A stretch of DNA of 14,922 nucleotides, from the NCBI GenBank assembly GCA_041687295.1, contig JAWLCG010000086.1:1-14922 (forward strand). The letters are read 5' to 3'. Below the pieces are notes generated by a model. It made no database searches and was not told the DNA's origin. It worked only from the letters and a program-made list of their open reading frames with translations. Shown here piece after piece: positions 7,478-13,123 of this stretch (positions are counted from its first letter, which is position 1; every line of letters starts with the position of its first letter). The DNA is from JAWLCG01 sp041687295. GTDB lineage: Bacteria; Planctomycetota; Phycisphaerae; SM23-33; FEN-1343. A program made the translations under genes and the position numbers.

Positions 7478-7516
7478 GTGCTATGCGCGTGGCCCTGTCG
7501 GCATTACCATGGGCTC

Positions 7517-8080
7517 ATGGGGCAGCCACTGGCATGGCGGGGTTGGTACCACATCACGGCCAGCACCTACGGGACCTGGCTCCGGGGCGACCTGCGGGGC
7601 TGGCGCTCGCGTCATCACCGTGAGCACGTGGAGGGCGACTACCGTCACCCGCCGCCGCCCGAGTTGCACGAACACCGCCTGCAGCGGTCCAGGCGGGAGC
7701 TCAAACGCCCGCCCATTCGTCTGACCCCAGCCCAGCGGGCCGAGGCTGGCCAGGCCCTGGTCTGGGTCCTGACGCGCCAGGTCCAGCTACTGGCCCTGGC
7801 CTGCGGCCCGACGCATGTCCACCTGCTGGCGCGGTTCGGCACGGCGCGGATCCGCCCGCTGCTGGGGCGGGCCAAGAGGCACGCCTCCATCGCCCTGACC
7901 CCCCTGGAAATGCCGGGCCGGGTGTGGTCCCGCGGTCTGGGCATCATCCCGGTGAAGGACCGGGCCCACCAGCTCCGGGTCTTCCGGTACGTGTGTGAAC
8001 ACCGGGACGAGGGGGCATGGGTGTGGACGTTCCGCGACCCGCCGGTCGTCCGTCCGGAATGGGAGCCCCGTTCCGGCTGA
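7517..8080 (+). CDS. Y1 (HUH) transposase, IS200-like, RAYT type
   Basis: Protein of 187 aa. The HUH metal-binding motif is GPTHVHLLARF (98-107; His100 and His102). The candidate nucleophile is Tyr158 in VFRYVCEH, after VWSRGLGIIPVKDRAHQ (137-152), the place of the catalytic helix in Y1 enzymes. The N-terminal WYHITASTYGTWLRGDLRGW and SRHHREHVEGDY match the pattern I associate with short transposase-like proteins of planctomycete genomes; that memory needs a search. Y1 enzymes nick single-stranded DNA at hairpins and join through phosphotyrosine; RAYTs act on REP palindromes. I took the ATG at 7517 because homology-like sequence begins there; an in-frame ATG at 7478 is possible, and neither has a clear ribosome site. 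The frame is intact, so the gene may be active. Single gene, no TnpB or IscB partner. Confidence 0.82.
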   Translation: MGQPLAWRGWYHITASTYGTWLRGDLRGWRSRHHREHVEGDYRHPPPPELHEHRLQRSRRELKRPPIRLTPAQRAEAGQALVWVLTRQVQLLALACGPTHVHLLARFGTARIRPLLGRAKRHASIALTPLEMPGRVWSRGLGIIPVKDRAHQLRVFRYVCEHRDEGAWVWTFRDPPVVRPEWEPRSG

Positions 8081-8091
8081 TCGCCCGAGCT

Positions 8092-8125
8092 CAGACGCCC
8101 ACAGAACGCGTTCTGTGGGCTTGGG
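8092..8125. repeat. Right terminal palindrome of the Y1 element
   Basis: CAGAC, then the perfect 24-bp palindrome at 8097-8120, then TTGGG. It is the inverted partner of 7444-7477. It lies 33 bases beyond the FAD oxidoreductase stop codon in that gene's direction and could fold as a hairpin at the end of its mRNA. Confidence 0.9.
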
Positions 8126-8158
8126 CCGGACATACCCAACCGGGTGCCTCTACCGCCG

Positions 8159-10018
8159 CTACCGACCGACCTGCTGCTCCTTTTCCGGCTCGACCAGGTC
8201 GGCGGGGTCGGTGCGGGCGACGATGTCGGCCCAGCGGGGGCGGTCGGGCAGGGCGGGCAGGTGCTCTGGGGCGGTGCGCGTGGCCTCGAAGGCGAAGACG
8301 CGGACGGCGTCGGCGCCCCAGGTGGCCTCGGGGATCAGGCGCAGGGCGTCGGCCTGGAGGTTCAGCGGCAGGCGGACGAGCCGCTGGTGGTTGTCGTCGT
8401 TGCGGTATACGGTCCGCCACTGGCCCCCCTGGCGGGCCTCGAGGCGGAAGGCCCGCACCAGCGAGGCCGGCACAGCCAGGCGGGCGGGATACTCGTGGGG
8501 CATCCGCTTGAGGTCCAGCAGGTCGCTGTCGAAGACGAGGCGGGCGCCGCCGATGGCCGTCGGAGAGTCCCACTCCAGCGCGATCGCTGAGCCGGGCTGA
8601 CCGGTCCAGGCGTTGCTCTGCTCGCCGATGGGCCGATCGTGGCCGGTGCGCAGCACGGCCTGCTCGCCGCCCAGCCGGGCGGCCTGCGTCAGCGGGTCGA
8701 TCGCCCGCGCCTGGCCCGGCAGCCAGGCGTCGTCGGCCATGAGCTGCTGCTGCAGCTCGCCGATGTGGGCCGGGTAGAGCCCGCGGGGCGTCACGCCCTT
8801 GGCCACGCACAGCGCCGCAGCCGAGCCGACGGCCTGGCCAATGACCGCGCAGGTCGCCATCACCCGCGTGGCCGACAGGGCGGCGTGCGTCACCGAGATG
8901 TTCCGCCCGGCGAACAGCAGGTTCTCGACGTTGCGCGAATAGAGGCTGCGGTACGGAATGCCGAACGGCGACGGGGCCGGGTGGAACAGCGTCGGTCGGC
9001 CCGGGTACAGCAGGCCGGCCGGGTGGTGGTCGTCCATCGTCCAGCCGCCGAAGGCGACGACGTCGTCGAAGCGCCCGCCGGACCGCACGTCGTGCTGGGT
9101 GAGGATGTGGTCGCCCACGTAGCGGCGGTTCTCGCGCTTGCCCGGCAGCGAGCCGATCCAGTGCAGGGCCCAGTGGGCGGCCTGGTCGCGGGCGGGGCTG
9201 ACGTTCTTGATGTAGTCCCAGATGCCCCACGCGCAGCGGAGCAGCTCGTCGCGGATGGCGTCGGCGTCGTGGATCGTGTCGTCCAGGCCGCCCAGCTCGA
9301 TCCACCAGAAGTTCTGGCCCTTCACGCCGTCCATGCGGAAGCGGAAGTCCGCGGGGCTCTCGAAGCGATACGCCCACGGCGGCGGGGTGAAGCGCTGCGC
9401 CTCGTCCGTGCGGCGGAGCTGGATGAGGATGGTGTTGCCCATCGTCTTGCCGTCGGCGGCGGGCGGCTCGATGTCCTCGCCGAACTCCTCGCTGCTCTCG
9501 CGGCCCCAGCGGTGCTCGGCGCCGCTGGCGGCGAGGATGCTGTCGCCCGAGCAGTCGATGAAGAGGCCCGCCTCGATGTCGTGCCAGGTCTGGCTGGTCA
9601 GCCCCCAGGCGCGGATGGCCGTGATGCGCAGGCCCTCACCGGCCCGCTCGGTCCGGCAGTCGGTGCAGGCGGTGTTCAGCAGCAGCGTGAGGTTGGGCTG
9701 GAAGCGGGCGGCCCCGTAGAGCACGCTGTCCCAGACCGACCAGTTGCCGTCGCCGTTGCGCCAGGCGTTGTCGAGCTGGAGCTCCTCGAGGAGGCCCGTC
9801 TCCTTGTTGTTGTCGCCGTGGGCGCCGCAGATGTGCATGCGGACCTCGCTCGAGCCGTTGCCCCCCAGCACCGGGCGGTCCTGCACCAGCAGCGTCCGCG
9901 CGCCGTGCCGCGCCGCCGCCAGGGCCGCACAGAGCCCCGCCATGCCGCCGCCGACCACGCACACGTCCACGCGGTGGTCCTGCCTCGCCGCCGAGCCGGC
10001 CATCTGCCGCATCGCCAT
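8159..10018 (-). CDS. FAD-dependent oxidoreductase with C-terminal beta-sandwich-like domain
   Basis: Protein of 619 aa. The N-terminal Rossmann motif VDVCVVGGGMAGLCAALAAA (17-36) binds FAD, followed by LGGNGSSEVRMHICGAHGDN (51-70), typical of the FAD_oxidored family found in Planctomycetota and Bacteroidota sugar clusters. FIDCSGDS (153-160) and FAGRNISVTHAALSATRVM (369-387) with GQAVGSAAALC are the later nucleotide-binding motifs. From about residue 452 to 580 a separate strand-rich region (SAIALEWDSPTAIGGARLVF, FRLEARQGGQWRTVYRNDDN) resembles an F5/8 type C or galactose-binding-like domain, which may bind a sugar. The start at 10018 is chosen for GGGAG (10025-10029) six bases upstream; the frame is open to 10096 but without a ribosome site. 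No signal peptide is evident. The substrate is unknown; the neighbours suggest oxidation of a sugar or sugar derivative. Confidence 0.9.
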   Translation of the reverse strand: MAMRQMAGSAARQDHRVDVCVVGGGMAGLCAALAAARHGARTLLVQDRPVLGGNGSSEVRMHICGAHGDNNKETGLLEELQLDNAWRNGDGNWSVWDSVLYGAARFQPNLTLLLNTACTDCRTERAGEGLRITAIRAWGLTSQTWHDIEAGLFIDCSGDSILAASGAEHRWGRESSEEFGEDIEPPAADGKTMGNTILIQLRRTDEAQRFTPPPWAYRFESPADFRFRMDGVKGQNFWWIELGGLDDTIHDADAIRDELLRCAWGIWDYIKNVSPARDQAAHWALHWIGSLPGKRENRRYVGDHILTQHDVRSGGRFDDVVAFGGWTMDDHHPAGLLYPGRPTLFHPAPSPFGIPYRSLYSRNVENLLFAGRNISVTHAALSATRVMATCAVIGQAVGSAAALCVAKGVTPRGLYPAHIGELQQQLMADDAWLPGQARAIDPLTQAARLGGEQAVLRTGHDRPIGEQSNAWTGQPGSAIALEWDSPTAIGGARLVFDSDLLDLKRMPHEYPARLAVPASLVRAFRLEARQGGQWRTVYRNDDNHQRLVRLPLNLQADALRLIPEATWGADAVRVFAFEATRTAPEHLPALPDRPRWADIVARTDPADLVEPEKEQQVGR

Positions 10019-10074
10019 GATTCGCTCCCGCTGAGTGTCCCGTCCGCCAATCCGCCCGGTGTGGGCGATGCTCC

Positions 10075-10103
10075 ACTGTAGCGTGCCGCCGGGCAACTGG
10101 CAA
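10075..10103 (-). promoter_or_regulatory. Candidate sigma-70 promoter of the FAD oxidoreductase gene
   Basis: On the minus strand TTGCCA (10103-10098), a 17-base spacer and TACAGT (10080-10075). Five of six bases match the -35 consensus and four of six the -10 consensus. Transcription would start near 10068, about 50 bases before the chosen ATG, which supports the shorter start at 10018. Confidence 0.45.
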
Positions 10104-10276
10104 CGCGGCAGGTCCAGCCGTCGTCGGTGGCGCTGTCATGGCGATTGGCGACTTGCAGCCCCCTCGGCGGGCCCGGTAGCATGGCCTCCCACCGACGTCT
10201 TTGTGCCCCTTGGGCTTAGGGCGCCGCGACCGCCGTGCTCCAAGGCGAGGTCATTCGCCTGGGGTTCCCAGAGGCT

Positions 10277-10322
10277 CCCTGTGCGGGCTGATCCCCCAGT
10301 CCGCACAGGGGCCTGCCTTTTT
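10277..10322 (+). terminator. Orphan intrinsic terminator
   Basis: CCCTGTGCGG (10277-10286) and CCGCACAGGG (10301-10310) form a perfect 10-bp stem with a 14-base loop. A run of five T (10318-10322) follows seven bases later. It is oriented for plus-strand transcripts, yet the nearest plus-strand gene upstream is the transposase more than 2 kb away. It may end an unannotated small RNA starting after about 10100, stop antisense transcription, or be part of a decayed repeat. Confidence 0.5.
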
Positions 10323-10325
10323 CTG

Positions 10326-10680
10326 GTTCTTCACCGATCTGCGGGGGCGCAGCCATGCCCGGCCAGCCGGACATGGACGAAACCGCCCGGGGCTCTGCCC
10401 CGGACCCCGGGATTTTGCGCATTGAGGCCAATGGCAGGCGATCCCGGCAGCCACGCCGCCGAGGGGCCGGCCGTGTCCTGCCGAATCGCAGCAGCGCGCG
10501 GGGCCGCGGACGTGTTGCCCTACTCTCCCCCGCAACGGCTGACCCCGCAGGGCCCAACTGCCATTGGCCCCAAAGCGATAAATCCCGGGGGTCTGGGGGC
10601 AGAGCCCCCACGGCTCGGGCGAGCACCCGGTGGCCGGGCGATAGACGGTCAGTCAGCCTCCCCGCAGATCGGTGAAGAAC
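10326..10680. repeat. 355-bp nested inverted-repeat structure
   Basis: TTCTTCACCGATCTGCGGGG (10327-10346) recurs perfectly inverted at 10660-10679, and one more base pairs on the outside. Inside, about 50 bases at 10388-10437 (GGGGCTCTGCCCCGGACCCC ... GGCCAATGGCAG) recur inverted with some changes at 10557-10606 (CTGCCATTGGCC ... GGGGGCAGAGCCCC). No transposase or convincing protein is found between the arms. It looks like two inverted copies of a roughly 110-bp repeat facing each other, or a non-autonomous element. Together with the flanking DNA it fills the 1.1-kb gap 10019-11147, where I see no gene. Confidence 0.75.
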
Positions 10681-10887
10681 TGCCTTTTGGGGGGGTCTCG
10701 CCCGGCGACCTCCGCCAGACACAACCGGGTTAACTGCCATGCCGCACGCATCCGCCGACGGCTTGCCCAGACTGCCCCCAGGTCCCTGTTTACCCAATCG
10801 GAATGGCCCGTACCCGATGACGCCCCCGCGTCGTCCGATAACTGCAAAAACCTCTCTTCGTCCCTTAGATCCGTCCCGCTTTCCCCC

Positions 10888-10915
10888 TTGTCAGGTTCGC
10901 CGTTACGGTTAGACT
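10888..10915 (+). promoter_or_regulatory. Weak candidate promoter upstream of the PEP-CTERM gene
   Basis: TTGTCA (10888-10893), a 16-base spacer and TAGACT (10910-10915) lie in the least GC-rich part of the gap. The leader would be about 225 bases. A -24/-12 type match, CGGCAG-N5-CTGCT at 10936-10951 with the correct ten bases between GG and GC, is an alternative sigma-54 candidate. Both are weak. Confidence 0.22.
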
Positions 10916-11042
10916 TAAGAGCGTTCTGGAGGAACCGGCAGCCGGCCTGCTCCGCTCTCTGTGTCTGCAGGCCCCGCCGGTGGAGGGAATCCCGCAGTCC
11001 TCACTCGTATCCACGCAGGGATGCCGGCCCACGGTAGGGCTG

Positions 11043-11094
11043 GCCGGGCCCGGCGGGATATCGGCTGGACGCGGACACAACACCGGGCCCGGTG
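11043..11094. promoter_or_regulatory. Twin palindromes with shared core upstream of the PEP-CTERM gene
   Basis: GCCGGGCCCGGC (11043-11054) and CACCGGGCCCGGTG (11081-11094) are perfect palindromes that share the core CCGGGCCCGG. Their centres are 39 bases apart, and the second ends 53 bases before the ATG. They could be paired operator half-sites for a dimeric regulator, but GC-rich DNA makes such palindromes by chance. Confidence 0.3.
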
Positions 11095-11147
11095 ACAGAG
11101 CCTGACCCGCCTGAGCCGGCTGAGCCCCACAAGCAAGGAGAGGATCG

Positions 11148-11924
11148 ATGGAGGGACGCAACTGGATTTTCGCGGGCCTGCTGTGCCTGTCGCTGGCCAG
11201 CTCGGCCATGGCCACGTCGCTGGGCGGCGTGCAGCTCAAGAGCGGCGACGTGTACCCCCGGCAGATCGGGAGGGTCTACCTCGGCTCGACCAACCTCGGC
11301 CAGGTGTACGTGGGGCCCAACAGCCTGCAGTTCAACGCCGCCCCCGGCACCTACAGCGGCCAGGGCGAGGGCCTCATTGACCTCGACGCGCCCACCGCCT
11401 GGACGCCCGCCTGGTGCATCGAGGTCGTTCAGCACGCCCCCGGCAAGGCCCGCTGGTACGACTACGAGCTCCACCAGCTCTGGGACGCCCCCGTCGACAG
11501 CGGCAACACCGTCGGCGGCATGAGCGAGCAGCAGGCGCAGGACCTCAGCAAGCTCTTCGGCCTCTACGCGACGGCCGTAAGCGACGCAAACACCGCGGCC
11601 GCTTTCCAGGCGGCCGTCTGGGAGATCGTCCACGAGACCAGCGGCACCTGGGGCCTGGGCGGCGGGCAGTTCCGCGTCAGCGCGGTCACCGGCAGCGGCT
11701 GGGTCGGCCTGGCCGACTCGTGGCTGAACTCGCTGGCCGGCGTCAGCTACGTGGACATCGGCCTGCGAGCCCTGGTCAGCCCCGTGCACCAGGACTTCGC
11801 CCTGGTCGTGCCGGGCCTGCCCCTGCCCCCGCCGCCGGTAATGCCCGAGCCGCTGACGGTGGCCGGCGTGATGCTCGGCTGTTCGTCGCTGATCGGCTAC
11901 GTCCGTCGTCGTCGCCGGGTCTAG
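11148..11924 (+). CDS. PEP-CTERM surface protein with thioester-domain-like motifs
   Basis: Protein of 258 aa. An N-terminal signal peptide (WIFAGLLCLSLASSAMA, cleavage about residue 22) sends it through Sec. The C-terminus holds the tripartite sorting signal: PEP at 233-235, a hydrophobic stretch (LTVAGVMLGCSSLIGYV) and a basic tail RRRRR. Exosortase should cut near PEP and release or attach the protein at the surface. A proline-rich linker (PGLPLPPPPVM) precedes it. The mature domain carries PAWCIEVV (Cys90) and AAFQAAVWEIV (Gln154); a Cys followed later by hydrophobic-Gln-x-x-hydrophobic-Trp is the pattern of internal Cys-Gln thioester domains known from Gram-positive adhesins. AAGGAG (11135-11140) lies seven bases before the ATG. 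It stands directly upstream of the export genes and is a probable client of the same exosortase locus. The thioester reading is inference. Confidence 0.88.
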   Translation: MEGRNWIFAGLLCLSLASSAMATSLGGVQLKSGDVYPRQIGRVYLGSTNLGQVYVGPNSLQFNAAPGTYSGQGEGLIDLDAPTAWTPAWCIEVVQHAPGKARWYDYELHQLWDAPVDSGNTVGGMSEQQAQDLSKLFGLYATAVSDANTAAAFQAAVWEIVHETSGTWGLGGGQFRVSAVTGSGWVGLADSWLNSLAGVSYVDIGLRALVSPVHQDFALVVPGLPLPPPPVMPEPLTVAGVMLGCSSLIGYVRRRRRV

Positions 11925-11940
11925 ACCGTTTGTCCATCGC

Positions 11941-11975
11941 CGGGGCGGCGCCGCCAGCCGGGTGGCGCCGCCCCG
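11941..11975. terminator. GC-rich hairpin after the PEP-CTERM gene
   Basis: CGGGGCGGCGCC (11941-11952) and GGCGCCGCCCCG (11964-11975) form a perfect 12-bp stem with an 11-base loop, 16 bases after the stop codon. No T-run follows, so termination would be weak or Rho-assisted; it may instead protect the mRNA end. The rest of the 382-base gap to the next gene holds an unusually AT-rich patch (about 12110-12150) and the promoter candidates given separately. Confidence 0.5.
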
Positions 11976-12225
11976 CTGCCTGCGCGGGGGATTCCCAGCC
12001 AAAGCTTCCGGAGCGTTCTGCCGATACTCTCTCCAGGGCCAGACGCCTGTCCTGCTGCGCGGCCTCGGGCCCGACAGCGGGGGGCTGACGGGTCCGCCCC
12101 ATGCGCCATGGATATAAACGCAAGCAAAACAACATGTTACAAAGTAGAAAGCCCTGGGCGCCCCGCCCTGAGCCGGCGGTGGTGTCCCCGGTTGTCGGTT
12201 TGAGGTTTCCGCCGCCCCAGGTGTC

Positions 12226-12234
12226 TGGTATACT
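12226..12234 (+). promoter_or_regulatory. Extended -10 promoter of the export operon
   Basis: TGGTATACT is an extended -10 (TGn followed by TATACT, five of six consensus bases) with only a poor -35 (TTTCCG at 12206-12211, spacer 17). Transcription would start near 12241 and leave a leader of about 66 bases before the ATG at 12307. Confidence 0.5.
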
Positions 12235-12241
12235 CGGACTG

Positions 12242-12257
12242 AGGCTTAGGAATTGCT
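12242..12257 (+). promoter_or_regulatory. Possible sigma-54 (-24/-12) promoter of the export operon
   Basis: AGGCTT, five bases, TTGCT. The GG (12243-12244) and GC (12255-12256) are separated by exactly ten bases and the -12 element fits perfectly, but the -24 half matches only GGC of the consensus. The leader would be about 40 bases. XrtA/PEP-CTERM loci are often linked to the PrsK/PrsR-RpoN system, which makes this worth noting. Confidence 0.25.
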
Positions 12258-12306
12258 CCGATCCGCGGGTGGAGCCGAATCTTCTACGGAAGGCAGGTCG
12301 AACGGC

Positions 12307-13110
12307 ATGGTCAAGATGACACCTCACTTCGGATGGCTGTACCTGCTGGGGCTGGGGATGACGTTGCTCCAGGCGGCAGGGTGCTATGATCCCAAGCAAG
12401 TCCAGCAGTTCCTTGAGGAACCGCGCCAGCCGGTCTCGGGGACGGAGTACCGCGTGTACCCGCCGGACGTCATTACGTTCCGCTCGACCTTCGTGCCCGA
12501 AGTGAACGGCCAGAGCCAGCAGGTCCGCCCCGACGGGATCGTCAACATGCCGCTGCTGGGCGAGCTGATGGTGGCGGGCAAGACGCCCATGGAGATCGAG
12601 TCCGATGCCAACGAGGCGGCACGGGACTACTATGAGCGAGCCGACGTCACGGTGCAGGTGTCGGCCTTCCGCTCGCAGGTGTTCTACGTCTTCGGGCAGG
12701 TGGGCCGGACCGGCGCCCAGCCCTGGACGGGCACCGACACGCTGCTGGACGCCCTGGCGGCGGCCAACCCCAACAACCTCGCCTGGTGGGAACGGATCAC
12801 CCTGGTCCGCCCCGAAGAGCCCCAGGCGGGCGGCTACTGGGTCGAGCGGAGCGAGGAGGAACTCGAGGATTTCCACAAGAAGGGCTACTACGAGGTGCCC
12901 GAGGGCCTCGAGCGCAAAAAAATGACGATCAACCTGATGGCGATGGTCCAGAAGGGCGACGTCTCGCAGAATGTCCTGCTGCGGCCCAACGACGTGATCT
13001 ACGTCCCACCGACGCCGCTGGCCAAGGTGGGCCTGGCGATCCAGAGCCTGCTGTTCCCGATCCGACCGGCGGTCGAGGCGGCCCGCGTGCCCGCGGTGGC
13101 CGTGCCCTAA
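12307..13110 (+). CDS. Polysaccharide export outer-membrane lipoprotein (Wza-like)
   Basis: Protein of 267 aa. The N-terminus is a lipoprotein signal with lipobox QAAGC (Cys26), so the mature protein should be anchored in the outer membrane. The Poly_export domain follows: YRVYPPDVITFRSTF, QVRPDGIVNMPLLGELMVAGKTPMEIES and ADVTVQVSAFRSQVFYVFGQVGRTGAQPWTG, then an SLBB-like segment with TLLDALAAANPNNLAWWERITLVRP and the closing VLLRPNDVIYVPPTPLAKVG. These proteins oligomerise into the channel that secretes exopolysaccharide. It is shorter than E. coli Wza (379 aa), as in exosortase-linked members. The frame is open to 12253, but the signal peptide and the AGG-containing leader favour 12307. An insertion (about 181-215, EEPQAGGYWVERSEEELEDFHKKG) interrupts the second domain. 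The next gene starts 13 bases after the stop. Confidence 0.92.
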   Translation: MVKMTPHFGWLYLLGLGMTLLQAAGCYDPKQVQQFLEEPRQPVSGTEYRVYPPDVITFRSTFVPEVNGQSQQVRPDGIVNMPLLGELMVAGKTPMEIESDANEAARDYYERADVTVQVSAFRSQVFYVFGQVGRTGAQPWTGTDTLLDALAAANPNNLAWWERITLVRPEEPQAGGYWVERSEEELEDFHKKGYYEVPEGLERKKMTINLMAMVQKGDVSQNVLLRPNDVIYVPPTPLAKVGLAIQSLLFPIRPAVEAARVPAVAVP

Positions 13111-13123
13111 CGGAAGGTATCCC

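Larger units (their letters stand above)
7444..8125 (+). mobile_element. RAYT-like IS200/Y1 element bounded by inverted palindromes
   Basis: One complete transposase gene lies between 34-bp terminal sequences (7444-7477 and 8092-8125) that are inverted copies of each other with a single mismatch. Each contains a perfect 24-bp palindrome, GCCCACAGAACG joined to its reverse complement, able to form a 10-bp stem with a CGCG loop. No target-site duplication is evident, as expected for HUH (Y1) transposition. The element lies in the opposite orientation to the genes on both sides, 33 bases from the FAD oxidoreductase stop and about 100 bases from the Gfo/Idh/MocA start. Confidence 0.82.

Noticed and set aside
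8639..10081. A 480-codon open frame on the plus strand
   Set aside because: It is antisense to the FAD oxidoreductase, with no recognisable motif and a biased composition.
10019..10096. N-terminal extension of the FAD oxidoreductase to 10096
   Set aside because: There is no ribosome site before 10096, and a good -35/-10 pair sits at 10075-10103, which makes this stretch leader and promoter DNA.
10035..10733. A 232-codon open frame on the plus strand in the large gap
   Set aside because: The translation is Pro- and Arg-rich, crosses the terminator and both arms of the inverted repeat, and has no ribosome site or domain. It is better explained as repeat DNA.
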